Assembly (NCBI RefSeq): GCF_025567265.1
Contig: NZ_JAOQJW010000017.1
Location: 1 to 64,000, forward strand
Source of the DNA: Dorea_A amylophila
GTDB taxonomy: Bacteria > Bacillota > Clostridia > Lachnospirales > Lachnospiraceae
DNA: 64,000 nucleotides
Direction of reading: 5' to 3'
Part shown: piece after piece, positions 34,073 through 43,525 of the stretch
Numbering within the stretch: the first letter of the stretch is position 1
How the letters are laid out: each line of letters opens with the position of its first letter
The notes under the pieces: model-generated
Database searches by the model: none
What the model saw: only the letters and a program-made list of their open reading frames with translations
What the model was told of the DNA's origin: nothing
Translations under genes and position numbers: made by a program

Positions 34073-35419
34073 CTATTCAGCATCTCTGCTCATAACTTCT
34101 TCTACCTGTTTCTGAGCCGAATCCATTTCTTCCTGTACATCCGCTGCCTGCTCTGAGAACATCTTCTGTGCTGCATCCAGCATAATCTGAGAAATTTCTC
34201 CAAGCTGAGAGATGTTAGGATCAGCTACAAGATCTGTGTAGTTGTTCTGCATAAACTCAACGATCTTGTGCTCTAACTCGTGATTCTGAATATATTCATC
34301 ACTTGTAGAGTAATCTGTGTTACTTGGGATCATACCGCAGTCAGCGATAATCTTCTGTGCTTCATCTGTTGTCATCCACTCAAGGAATGCATAAGCTTCT
34401 TTTGGATGTTTGCAATTCTTGCTGATCATTGTTACCAGTGGATAATTTGTCGGATTCGGTTTATATGCTGTTCCGTCATATACAACGTCAAACTGTGGAA
34501 TGATTCCGATATCATCCATTAAAGACTCATCTCTTTCTTTGCACATTCCCACAAACCAAGGACCATCCATGTTGAATGGAACATCTCCGTTCCAGAACAT
34601 TTCTCTGGAGTCTTTCTTATCTGTAACCAGTTTTGCTGCTTTATCCTTCAAGATAAAATCCTGCCACCATTGAGCTGCCCATACATTTTCAGGTGCATTG
34701 ATATTTACATTGTCAGCTGTATATGGCTCTGACTCTCCGTTCGGGAAGTACAGTCCGTTTGATACAGGTCTTGCGATCAGACGGTTCCACTCACTGACTG
34801 TGAATGCATGTGTTCCGGATACAACGCCCATTGCATATTTTCCATCGTCTGTAAACTTCTTGCATGCTTTTCTGAAGTCTTCCTGTGTCTTGATCTCATC
34901 CGGATTTACACCTGCATCTTTTAACATGGATTTACGATAGAAGATTCCGGTTGTTCCCCATGCATAGCTAGAGATTGCCAGTGTCTGTCCATCTACATCA
35001 CACATATCCTGTCCGACCAGTTTTTCTTTCAGATCGTCGCTCATGTATTCTGAAAGATCCATAAATGTTCCGCCATCACGGATTGCGTTATATGTAGAAA
35101 TGTTTTCTGGATATACCTGAATCATATCACTTTCGTTGTTTGAAAGAATCTCAGTTGTGATATTATCCCAATATCCATCATAACCAGCTCCAAGAATTTC
35201 AATTTCTACATTTGGTTCTTTTTTGCTGTATGCTTCAAGCAATGCATCGATTGCTTTTTGATGTGGTTCTTCAACATATACGGATGTTGAGAATGTCAGC
35301 TTTACTTTTCCACCATCATCACTGCTTTTTTTGTCATCGCCCTTGCTTCCACAGGCTGCCAGACTAGCTATCATTGCCGCACAAAGCATAACCGAAAGAA
35401 CTTTTCTTCTTTTTTTCAT
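34073..35419 (-). CDS. Extracellular sugar-binding lipoprotein (family 1 SBP), set A
   Basis: A 448-residue lipoprotein: signal peptide with lipobox LAACG (Cys about 23), then an SBP_bac_1 fold (KVKLTFSTSVYVEEPHQKAIDALLEAYSKKEP is its first strand and helix; HPKEAYAFLEWMTTDEAQKII is a conserved late segment). It captures a sugar for the two permeases encoded next. First gene of its operon; the ATG has GGAGGAG upstream. It is divergent from the YesN/YesM-type regulators, which probably control it. Confidence 0.93.
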   Translation of the reverse strand: MKKRRKVLSVMLCAAMIASLAACGSKGDDKKSSDDGGKVKLTFSTSVYVEEPHQKAIDALLEAYSKKEPNVEIEILGAGYDGYWDNITTEILSNNESDMIQVYPENISTYNAIRDGGTFMDLSEYMSDDLKEKLVGQDMCDVDGQTLAISSYAWGTTGIFYRKSMLKDAGVNPDEIKTQEDFRKACKKFTDDGKYAMGVVSGTHAFTVSEWNRLIARPVSNGLYFPNGESEPYTADNVNINAPENVWAAQWWQDFILKDKAAKLVTDKKDSREMFWNGDVPFNMDGPWFVGMCKERDESLMDDIGIIPQFDVVYDGTAYKPNPTNYPLVTMISKNCKHPKEAYAFLEWMTTDEAQKIIADCGMIPSNTDYSTSDEYIQNHELEHKIVEFMQNNYTDLVADPNISQLGEISQIMLDAAQKMFSEQAADVQEEMDSAQKQVEEVMSRDAE

Positions 35420-35716
35420 AACATCTCCTCCTTTTGTTATGGTCGTTTTTGTTGATTTAATTATATAAAATTCAATATTTCACTGACATGTAATTAACTC
35501 AGTTTTTTGTGTTTTTTTATGAGTATTTTACATTTTTTCTGAATATTCTTGATACTTATTTAACATACTGATATTTCATCCATGTATTCATCAACTGTCT
35601 TGATGTTTTATTATATTTATAAATTTGCTTGCTTTTTAATAGATATTGAATTTATACTTTAAGTAGGATTTTTGTGCACAATATTGTAGATTTTTGTGAA
35701 AGTTGGTGTACGCATT
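35420..35716. promoter_or_regulatory. Divergent control region between set A transporter and its two-component regulator
   Basis: 297 very AT-rich bases. On the minus strand a TATAAT (35465-35460) lies about 40 bases before the binding-protein ATG without a good -35, which fits an activator-dependent promoter. I could not find a clear repeated operator. Confidence 0.4.
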
Positions 35717-36442
35717 ATGTATAAAGCAATTATCATCGATGATGAACCCTGGACAATCATTGATATAGAAAAAACTTTTTCTCTGGAAGATATGGGATTT
35801 GAAATTGTCGGCTCTTATCGGACACCGCAGAAAGCACTTCCTGCCATTATCTCTAAAAAACCCGACCTGGTTATTACAGATATCCGAATGCCCGGAATGA
35901 CAGGAATGGAACTCATCAAAAGTGTCCGTAATCAGAAGATTAACTGTGAATTCATTATTGTCAGTGGTCACAGTGACTTTTCCTATGCACAGGAGGCAAT
36001 TTCTTACGGCGTTGCCGGATATTGTCTGAAACCACTGGATCCACATGAAACCTCAGAAGCACTGAACCGTGCCAAGAATCATCTCGACAGCCGAAAGACT
36101 ATTACACCGGAGCCGTCCTATCTTGATGAGAATTTTGAAGGATTGAGGAACTATATAATCACTCATTTTTCAGAAAAACTGACATTAAAATCTCTGGCCG
36201 CAGAGTTTAATATGAATCCGAATTATTGCTGCTCACTTTTTACAAAATATCTTGGCCAGACATTTTCCGCTTATCTTACAGAACTTCGGATCACGGAAGC
36301 TCAGAACCTGCTTCATAATTCCGATTATTCTCTGGAAGAGATTGCCTCCCTGGTTGGTTTTAAAGATTACTTTTATTTCAGCAAAGTATTTAAAAAATAC
36401 TGCAAATATTCTCCAAAAGAATATCGTACTCTTCCACATTAA
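35717..36442 (+). CDS. Response regulator with AraC-type DNA-binding domain (YesN family)
   Basis: A 241-residue regulator: receiver domain (1-120; DDEPW acidic pocket, phospho-Asp in LVITDIRMPGMTG, KPLDPHE) and C-terminal AraC HTH pair (about 145-241; IASLVGFKDYFYFSKVFKKYCKYSPKEYR). The start is ATG 35717; a GTG at 35696 is in frame but MYKAIIIDDEP is the natural beginning. Partner of the kinase downstream. YesN-type regulators usually activate adjacent sugar ABC genes, here the divergent set A or the downstream set B. Confidence 0.92.
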   Translation: MYKAIIIDDEPWTIIDIEKTFSLEDMGFEIVGSYRTPQKALPAIISKKPDLVITDIRMPGMTGMELIKSVRNQKINCEFIIVSGHSDFSYAQEAISYGVAGYCLKPLDPHETSEALNRAKNHLDSRKTITPEPSYLDENFEGLRNYIITHFSEKLTLKSLAAEFNMNPNYCCSLFTKYLGQTFSAYLTELRITEAQNLLHNSDYSLEEIASLVGFKDYFYFSKVFKKYCKYSPKEYRTLPH

Positions 36443-36509
36443 AAAACAGCCAATGACGGCTTTACCGTTTATTTGAACACCAAAAAGATATCTGCGAGGT
36501 TTGATACTT

Positions 36510-38225
36510 ATGAAAAAATCGCTTTTCCGCCAATTTATTGCACTTCTGTTAATTCCGGTCTGTATTATTCTCGTAATTAACTTTTGTATCATTATCCATC
36601 TGCACAAGAGTCAGAATGAGGAATTAAAGAACTATTGTATCTCTACACTTGAAAATATTAATGTAAATGTCTCTTCCATGACCACCAGTATGAAGAAAAC
36701 AGCCACTGTATTTTCATCTCAAAAAGAAACACAGGCATATCTTGAAAGTTCATCTTCTGATTCTCATCAGCTTCAGCGGCAGTCTTACTCTGAGCTGATT
36801 GGCATGGCGCAGTCTTACACTCCGGGACTGATAGATATCCTTATGTGGGATCAGACTTCTGTAACAAGTCTGATTAGCTACATTCCTGCTGATATGGAAG
36901 ATTTTGTTGTAAATCAATTTCAAGACAGCCGGAATGATACAGCCTCTTATTTTCGTTTTTACATACAGCCCGCAACCGACACCCCTTACATGATATATTT
37001 TGCACCAATATATCTTACTTCATTTTCTGAAAACTTTGGGAAATACATTGGCAACATCGCCATCATCTGCAAAACTAATGCATTATATAAACTGGTAAAT
37101 GCATCCACAGATATTTCACTGACAATCTCTGACCGGACTACCAATCAGATATTGTATTCAAATGCCGTTGCCCGAAGACATATCCCGGCACGTAATAATT
37201 TTGAATTCTTCAAAAAAACCATGGAGCTTTCCAATAGTAATCTGGATATCACTGCCATCGCTTATAACGGACAGATCCATCTTTTACAGGGTCAGGAATC
37301 TCAATTCCTGCTCTCACTTGCGATTCTGCTTCTTGTATACATACTGTTAGTTATTCTTGCTGTACAACACCTGATCATCCATCCGATTCATCAGCTGAAT
37401 GAAACAATCGAAAATCTTGACTATAAAAATAATGAACTGCACATTCAGACAAACGCAAAAAATGAAATTGGCTCCATCGCTTCTCATGTGAACCATATGC
37501 TTGACAGGATTTCTTCTCTGAACCAGCGTGACATTGAATCACAGGCGCGAATTTATGAAATGGAACTAAATAAAAAACAGACGCAAATTTATGCATATCA
37601 AAGCCAGATCAACCCACATTTTCTCTATAATATGTTACAATGTATGCGTGGGATTTCTCTGATGCATGATATTCCGGAAGTCGCACAAATCTGTACAAAT
37701 ATGGCAGATTTGTTCCGCTACTCTATCAAAGGTGCTTTTCTTGTTCCTTTGGAAAATGAATTGAATATCATCGACAAATATCTGTATATGATCGAAGTTC
37801 GTTTTCAGGGAAGGATCACTTATAAACTGGAAGTCTCTGAGAATACAAAAGACTGCCTGATTCCCAAAATGATTCTGCAGCCAATTGTAGAAAATGCTAT
37901 TTTCCACGGTCTGGATGAGATTGAAGAAGGCGGCATTATCACCATAAAGACTACCAGATCAGAAGATGATCTGTACATTGCTGTCACAGATAATGGAGTC
38001 GGATTTTCCAAAGAAATGTTGTACGATCTAACTCGGAAATTGGAAGAAGAAATCACATTTATTAACAATTCACCTTCCGGAACCTCTGACAATATCGGTG
38101 TGATCAATATCCATAATAAGATAAGACTTTATGAAGGAAATAATTATGGTCTCTCCATTGACAGTATCCCAAATCATACTTCTGTCACTTTGCATCTGAA
38201 TGCAAAGCAGCAAACTACAACTTAG
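36510..38225 (+). CDS. Sensor histidine kinase, YesM/LytS type
   Basis: A 571-residue kinase: TM1 (about 7-28), an extracellular region of about 230 residues, TM2 (about 262-285), HAMP, a His_kinase domain with YQSQINPHFLYNMLQCM (phospho-His in NPHFLYN) and an ATPase domain (IVENAIFHGL, VTDNGVGFS). ATG 36510 is chosen over TTG 36501 because GAGG lies at a usable distance. It senses an external sugar signal and phosphorylates the upstream regulator. Confidence 0.93.
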   Translation: MKKSLFRQFIALLLIPVCIILVINFCIIIHLHKSQNEELKNYCISTLENINVNVSSMTTSMKKTATVFSSQKETQAYLESSSSDSHQLQRQSYSELIGMAQSYTPGLIDILMWDQTSVTSLISYIPADMEDFVVNQFQDSRNDTASYFRFYIQPATDTPYMIYFAPIYLTSFSENFGKYIGNIAIICKTNALYKLVNASTDISLTISDRTTNQILYSNAVARRHIPARNNFEFFKKTMELSNSNLDITAIAYNGQIHLLQGQESQFLLSLAILLLVYILLVILAVQHLIIHPIHQLNETIENLDYKNNELHIQTNAKNEIGSIASHVNHMLDRISSLNQRDIESQARIYEMELNKKQTQIYAYQSQINPHFLYNMLQCMRGISLMHDIPEVAQICTNMADLFRYSIKGAFLVPLENELNIIDKYLYMIEVRFQGRITYKLEVSENTKDCLIPKMILQPIVENAIFHGLDEIEEGGIITIKTTRSEDDLYIAVTDNGVGFSKEMLYDLTRKLEEEITFINNSPSGTSDNIGVINIHNKIRLYEGNNYGLSIDSIPNHTSVTLHLNAKQQTTT

Positions 38226-38256
38226 TATTTTTTTACTTCCCAGGAGGACATACGTC

Positions 38257-38901
38257 ATGAGTCGTTTTTTCAATCCCGATAACCCTATTATGGAGTTCAT
38301 CGCAAAAATATTTGATTTGATCCTATTGAACCTGATCTTTATCTTCAGTTGTGTTCCGATCATCACCATCGGCGCATCCACCAGCGCACTTTCCTATGTG
38401 ACACTGAAGATGGTCCGTGGTGAGGACCCCTACATCTGGCAGAATTTCTGGAAATCATTCCGTCAGAATTTTAAACAAGGTACACTGATATGGGTATTTT
38501 CCATTCTGGTCTTTATCTTTCTTGGAATGGATTTTTACATCATCAATTCACAGAATACAACACTGTTTGCAGTGATACGCATTCTCCTCTGGTGTGTATG
38601 TCTCATTGCATTATCTGTATTCTTATATGTCTTTCCGATCATCTCACATTTTGTGTGCAGTACAACACAGGCGTTAAAAAATGCAGTTTTTATGACATTC
38701 GGACACCTGCCGTATACACTGGTAATGTTGGTGATTACCGGACTGATCCTGTACTTATGCGCCTGCTCTGTTAAGACATTTGCTTTGGTCGTTGTGATCA
38801 GCGGGATCTGCGGATTCTCTGTAGTAGCATTTATCTACAGTATTCTGTTTGACCGGATATTCAAAAAATATGAGCCGGAATCCCCGGACAATATAGAATA
38901 A
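38257..38901 (+). CDS. YesL family membrane protein (DUF624)
   Basis: A 214-residue membrane protein with about five helices and the YesL start pattern (FFNPDNPIMEFIAKIFDLILLNLIFIFSCVPIITIGASTSA). AGGAGG at 38242-38247 fixes the ATG at 38257. YesL proteins are usually encoded with YesM/YesN and sugar ABC genes, and may assist the transporter or sensor. Third gene of the regulator operon. Confidence 0.9.
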   Translation: MSRFFNPDNPIMEFIAKIFDLILLNLIFIFSCVPIITIGASTSALSYVTLKMVRGEDPYIWQNFWKSFRQNFKQGTLIWVFSILVFIFLGMDFYIINSQNTTLFAVIRILLWCVCLIALSVFLYVFPIISHFVCSTTQALKNAVFMTFGHLPYTLVMLVITGLILYLCACSVKTFALVVVISGICGFSVVAFIYSILFDRIFKKYEPESPDNIE

Positions 38902-38915
38902 TTGTAAAAACTATA

Positions 38916-38952
38916 AGAGACTATCCTGTTATTGACATAACGGATGGTCTCT
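38916..38952 (+). terminator. Terminator of the YesN-YesM-YesL operon
   Basis: Stem AGAGAC.ATCC.GTTAT / ATAAC.GAT.GTCTCT, 14 bases after the yesL-type stop, followed by ATTTCATAT (weak T-run). Confidence 0.6.
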
Positions 38953-38964
38953 ATTTCATATAAA

Positions 38965-38995
38965 AAGAGGACAAGACCTGCTATCTCATCCTCTT
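38965..38995 (-). terminator. Terminator of the set B ABC operon
   Basis: AAGAGGA / TCCTCTT arms, 15 bases past the stop of the set B permease, with TTTATATG following on the minus strand. A short stem with a long loop. Confidence 0.5.
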
Positions 38996-39010
38996 ATAAC
39001 TATTCATATT

Positions 39011-39835
39011 CTAGCCCTTGATTCCTGACTGTGCCACACCTTCAATAAACTGTTTCTGGAAGACGAAGAACAATACAATGATCGGGATAACCGCCATTAC
39101 GGCTCCTGCCATCTGCATTGGATACTTGGTTGTATACTGTCCCTGTAATGTCGAAAGAGCAGGACCAAGTGTCATCTTATCCATAGACGTATTAACGATC
39201 AATGGCCACATGAAATCATTCCATGCAAATTTTGCTGTAAAGATTACCAGCGATACGATACCTGCTTTTGTAAGCGGAAGCATAATCCTTCCAAAGATCT
39301 GGAAACGGTTACAACCGTCCAGCAACGCCGCTTCTTCCAGTTCCTTCGGCAATGACATAAAGAACTGTCTCAGAAGAAATGTTCCAAATGCACTGAATAA
39401 GTTTGGCAGGAACAATGCCGGTATCGTGTCCAGAAGTCCAAGACTCTGAACAATCCGGTACTGTGGAATCAGGAATATCTGACCCGGTACCATAAGTACA
39501 GATAACACCAGTACAAAGATCGCATTCTTAAACGGGAATTCGATTCTTGCAAATGCATAAGCTGCCATAGAGCAGAACAGCACCTGTACAACAGTTGTTA
39601 CCACAGTTGATATAATTGTGTTCAAATATACTCTTCCAAACGGAAGTGCTGTTACGATAGATGAATACGCATCTGTCAGAAACTTCTTCGGGAAAATGGT
39701 CGGCGGTATCTGCATGGCCTCTCCGACTGTCTTAAAAGAAGTCAGGATCATCCACACAAACGGAAATACCGTGATCGTAATTCCAAGGAGAAGTAAGATA
39801 TGTACAATTATTTTTCTTGAATTTTTACTCTTCAT
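39011..39835 (-). CDS. Carbohydrate ABC transporter permease (MalG type), set B
   Basis: A 274-residue permease with six helices. The N-terminus is ITVFPFVWMILTSFKTVGEAMQ and the EAA loop is PKELEEAALLDGCNRFQIFGRIMLPL near residue 165. It pairs with the MalF-type permease encoded 18 bases upstream. Last gene of the hydrolase-oxidoreductase-ABC operon. No ATPase is encoded. Confidence 0.94.
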   Translation of the reverse strand: MKSKNSRKIIVHILLLLGITITVFPFVWMILTSFKTVGEAMQIPPTIFPKKFLTDAYSSIVTALPFGRVYLNTIISTVVTTVVQVLFCSMAAYAFARIEFPFKNAIFVLVLSVLMVPGQIFLIPQYRIVQSLGLLDTIPALFLPNLFSAFGTFLLRQFFMSLPKELEEAALLDGCNRFQIFGRIMLPLTKAGIVSLVIFTAKFAWNDFMWPLIVNTSMDKMTLGPALSTLQGQYTTKYPMQMAGAVMAVIPIIVLFFVFQKQFIEGVAQSGIKG

Positions 39836-39853
39836 TTTTCTTCTCCTCCTCTC

Positions 39854-40780
39854 TTAATCATAATTTACCCATTTTTTCTGACCGATCATCTGGATCACTG
39901 TTACCAGCATGATTACTGCAAAGATCAGAATTGAAATTGCTGCTGCATATCCTTTGTATCCATAATCAAATGCCTGACGGTAGAATAACATAACAACCGT
40001 CTGCGTATTTGCATATGCCGGATTCGTTTTTCCAATCATCATATAAATGACATCGAACACCTGGAATCCACTGATGATGGATGTGATCATCACAAAGAAG
40101 ATCGTTGGTGTCAGAAGAGGAATCGTTACCTTAAAAAATAACTGAATTGGTCCTGCTCCGTCAATCTGTGCTGCTTCGTAATAAGATCTTGAAATTCCCT
40201 GCATACCTGCAAGCAGGATGATCATGTTATATCCGATCGACATCCAGAGACCTACGATCATAACACTATATAATGCAATTTTCGGATCTGTCAGCCAGCC
40301 GATACCTTTTCCACCCAGTGCACGGATCGCACTGTTTAAGATACCCATTTTCTCGTTGTAGATCCATTTCCATACCATGGCAACAGCTGCTGCCATGGTT
40401 ACGGATGGTAAGAAATACAAAGTACGGTAGATAGAGGTACCTTTAATCTTGGAGTTCAGAAGAGCTGCGATCAGGATTGATAAGAACAATCCAATCGGAA
40501 CCGTAACTACAACGTACTTCAATGTATTTCCAAATGTTTTCAATACTTCGCCATCATGGAATAATTTCTGGTAATTTGCCAGACCGCAAAAAGTTGCGAC
40601 ATTAAATTTACTTACTTCGTTAAAACTAAACCAGATATTCTGGATAAATGGCCAGATATAGAACACCAGAAGGCCGAGGGTAACCGGCGCAATAAATATA
40701 TACGCCGCAATCCAATCCTTCTTCTCTCTCTTACTCGCCCGTTTTTTCACTACGCCTGTTTTTGATTTACCTTCAGCCAT
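39854..40780 (-). CDS. Carbohydrate ABC transporter permease (MalF type), set B
   Basis: A 308-residue permease: a basic cytoplasmic start (residues 1-24), then WIAAYIFIAPVTLGLLVFYIWPFIQNIWFSF and six helices. The EAA loop is SYYEAAQIDGAGPIQLFFKVTIPLL. It imports a sugar together with the MalG-type partner and the binding protein encoded upstream. Confidence 0.94.
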   Translation of the reverse strand: MAEGKSKTGVVKKRASKREKKDWIAAYIFIAPVTLGLLVFYIWPFIQNIWFSFNEVSKFNVATFCGLANYQKLFHDGEVLKTFGNTLKYVVVTVPIGLFLSILIAALLNSKIKGTSIYRTLYFLPSVTMAAAVAMVWKWIYNEKMGILNSAIRALGGKGIGWLTDPKIALYSVMIVGLWMSIGYNMIILLAGMQGISRSYYEAAQIDGAGPIQLFFKVTIPLLTPTIFFVMITSIISGFQVFDVIYMMIGKTNPAYANTQTVVMLFYRQAFDYGYKGYAAAISILIFAVIMLVTVIQMIGQKKWVNYD

Positions 40781-40803
40781 ATCTTTTCACCTGTTTCTTA
40801 CTA

Positions 40804-42087
40804 TTATTTCTGAAGTAACTTATCTGCCTGTTTTGTCAGACCCTTGCAGACATCTGAAAGTGATTTCTCTCCATTATATGCTTTCTGAAGTTCTGTTGCT
40901 TCCAGATCATACAGTTCTGCTGCTTTCGCACATACCGGAAGTGGATATGCTTCATCAGCGTGATTGGTATAAGCTGCAAGATTGTACTGTGAATTGGCTT
41001 CTGCAAAGTATTTCTGTGCATCTGTTCTTGCAGAGATTACAACACCTGTTTTTCCCTGGATTTCCTGAGCTTCTTTGCTTCCAAGCCAGATAGCGAAATC
41101 TTCCGCTGCTTCTTTGTTCTTGCTTCCTTCAAATACTGCATATCCAAGTCCGTTGATGCAGTTGTCTTCTTTTCCGTTGAATGTCGGAATCTCTACGCAA
41201 TCAACCTTATCTTTAATTGCGTCATTGCTTGCATACTCTGGAACCATGTATGATCCGGCAAAGTTCATTGCAAGCTGTCCACCCTCGAACATCGCATCTG
41301 CTGTTGTCTCTGAAAGAGCTGATGCACTTGGAGATAATCCTTCATTATACATATCGATCCAGCACTGAATACCTTCCTGTGTCTTAGGATCATCATATCC
41401 TGTAGACTTCTTATCATCACTTAAGATATATCCGCCATTTGCATAGACGGTCTGATAATACCATGTCTGGAAATCAACCGGGCAGGCAAACGGATATACA
41501 CCGTCTCCAAGTTTTCCGCTGTCTTTTAATGCCTTAGCAGTTGCAACCAGGTCATCATAACTCATATCATCTGTAGGGTATGGAACTCCGCACTTGTCAA
41601 AGATTTCTTTGTTATACCACAATGCATTGGTATCAAAATCTTTCGGCACAGCATAGTTCTTCTTATCACGGACATAGTTATTAACCAGCGTCTCAGAATA
41701 GCTGTCCTTGATATCTGAGTCTTTGATCTTATCTGTCAGATCATCCAGGATTCCTCCCTCTACATATGAGTCCAGATGAAGAACGTTCAGCCAGAATACA
41801 TCCGGAGCTTTTCCTCCACTTGCTGCAGCTTCAAGTTTTGTCCAGTATTCCCCCCCCTTATATGGTGTTAACTGGATATTGATCTTGACATCTGAATTTT
41901 CTTTTTCATATGCCTTTACCATTTTCTCCATAGCCGGTCTCTGATTCTCATCCCAGATACCAAAATTTAATTCTGTCTTTCCTCCGGAAGCACTTTCACC
42001 TTTACTTCCGCCACATGCTGTCAGCATCGTTGCACCCAGGGCTACACAAAGTCCCAGAGCTGCTACTTTTCTCATGTTCTTTTTCAT
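40804..42087 (-). CDS. Extracellular sugar-binding lipoprotein, set B
   Basis: A 427-residue SBP_bac_1 lipoprotein with lipobox MLTACGG (Cys about 25), the first strand ELNFGIWDENQRPAMEKMVKAYEKENSDVKINIQ, and Trp-rich ligand-binding segments. The start is ATG 42087, with AGGAGTG upstream; an ATG at 42162 would precede the signal peptide by 25 residues and is unlikely. It feeds the two permeases encoded next. Confidence 0.93.
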   Translation of the reverse strand: MKKNMRKVAALGLCVALGATMLTACGGSKGESASGGKTELNFGIWDENQRPAMEKMVKAYEKENSDVKINIQLTPYKGGEYWTKLEAAASGGKAPDVFWLNVLHLDSYVEGGILDDLTDKIKDSDIKDSYSETLVNNYVRDKKNYAVPKDFDTNALWYNKEIFDKCGVPYPTDDMSYDDLVATAKALKDSGKLGDGVYPFACPVDFQTWYYQTVYANGGYILSDDKKSTGYDDPKTQEGIQCWIDMYNEGLSPSASALSETTADAMFEGGQLAMNFAGSYMVPEYASNDAIKDKVDCVEIPTFNGKEDNCINGLGYAVFEGSKNKEAAEDFAIWLGSKEAQEIQGKTGVVISARTDAQKYFAEANSQYNLAAYTNHADEAYPLPVCAKAAELYDLEATELQKAYNGEKSLSDVCKGLTKQADKLLQK

Positions 42088-42182
42088 AATGTTCACTCCT
42101 TCTCTTATTATTATAGGGTTACGTTTTATATGAAGTCTTCTGCTTCTCTGCAAAAAACACATATACTATATTGTTGTCATAT

Positions 42183-43496
42183 TTACCGGAATGTATCTAT
42201 CTCAACTGCTTTTCCGTCATGCAGTCTCGAATATTCGGCTGCCAGTGCACAATAATGACTCTGAAGCGATCTGTCCAGAGATGTTATGTATGTACTCTCT
42301 GTCTTTTCTCCGCTTATAATATCCAGAAATTCCTCAACCATCTTATTGTCTCCACCGCCGTGTCCCGAAAAATCATCCGATAAAGCTGCTACATCGATTA
42401 CTTCTTTCGTCCTTCCCGGATCGAAATACTCGATTACGATTTTGCTTTCCTTTTCATCCGGCTGCATATCTACGATCACTTCACCTCTGGTTCCCATAAA
42501 CTTCGCATATCTGGAAGTCTCCGCTGTAAAACCACACATGGTAAAGCTCATCGTTGTTCCATCTGTCATATTCAGATTAACCACCTGATGATCCACTACA
42601 TTATTATTACAATGGAATACACATTTTCCATATGGACCTGTCTTCAGTGCTTCTATCAGCTTTTCTTCTGTTGGTCCGGATGGAACAAGCACATCTAACG
42701 GCCACCCTCTGTTACCTTGGCGGTAACCGATTCTTTCATGTTCCAGGTATATCTTTTCTGCATCAAAGATGCAGTTATCTTTCGCTTTGCATCCTTCCAG
42801 ACATCTGTCTGTACAACCTTCCGGTGCATGTTCCGTTTTGAAATAATTCAGTTCTCCATAGGATGTAAGTGATCTGCATGTCTTATTTGCAAGCCACAGA
42901 TACAGATCCATGTCATGACAGCATTTCTGAAGGATCATCGGGCTTGTCTCATCTGAATTTGCCCAGTTGCCTCTGACAAAGCTATGTGCCTGATGAAACC
43001 ATCCGACATTTTCAATCGCCATGATCGAGATCACATCGCCTATCGTTCCTGCATCCAGGATTTCTTTCACCTTCTGATAGATTGGTGTATATCTTAGAAC
43101 ATGACAGACAACCACTTCTCTTTTACATTCTTTTGCCACTTCGGATATTTTTCTGCATTCACCCAGATCCGGTGAAATTGGTTTTTCAAGAAGCAGATGA
43201 TACCCTTTCTTTAAAGCTTTTATAGCCTGACCCACATGTTGTCTGTCCTGTGTTGCTATGATCATCGCATCCGCAAGTTTTTCCTCCTTTAACATGTCTT
43301 CGGCGCTTTCATAACAGTGTGACATCGGAACATCATATTCTTCTGCCGTCAGTTTTACTTTTTCCGGATCAATATCTGCAATGGCTACGATTTTCATCTT
43401 ATCCGGATATATTTTTGCAGCTTTTGCATAAGTATCTCTTCCTCTGCTTCCGAGACCTGCAATTGCAACCGTCATTTGTCTACTCATCTTTCTCAT
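42183..43496 (-). CDS. Gfo/Idh/MocA-family oxidoreductase with cysteine cluster
   Basis: A 437-residue NAD(P)-dependent oxidoreductase: Rossmann motif VAIAGLGSRGRDTYAKA, EKP motif in LLLEKPISPDLGE (about residue 100), and HDMDLYLWLANK in the catalytic domain. It is about 90 residues longer than simple family members. A middle insert carries CTDRCLEGCKAKDNC (Cx3CxxxCx5C; about residues 228-242), which may bind a metal. It lies between a putative hydrolase and a sugar transporter in one operon, so it probably oxidises the imported glycoside or its product. An alternative ATG is at 43487. Confidence 0.88.
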   Translation of the reverse strand: MRKMSRQMTVAIAGLGSRGRDTYAKAAKIYPDKMKIVAIADIDPEKVKLTAEEYDVPMSHCYESAEDMLKEEKLADAMIIATQDRQHVGQAIKALKKGYHLLLEKPISPDLGECRKISEVAKECKREVVVCHVLRYTPIYQKVKEILDAGTIGDVISIMAIENVGWFHQAHSFVRGNWANSDETSPMILQKCCHDMDLYLWLANKTCRSLTSYGELNYFKTEHAPEGCTDRCLEGCKAKDNCIFDAEKIYLEHERIGYRQGNRGWPLDVLVPSGPTEEKLIEALKTGPYGKCVFHCNNNVVDHQVVNLNMTDGTTMSFTMCGFTAETSRYAKFMGTRGEVIVDMQPDEKESKIVIEYFDPGRTKEVIDVAALSDDFSGHGGGDNKMVEEFLDIISGEKTESTYITSLDRSLQSHYCALAAEYSRLHDGKAVEIDTFR

Positions 43497-43525
43497 CCGC
43501 CTTCCTTTATCTGTATTAGTGTATC

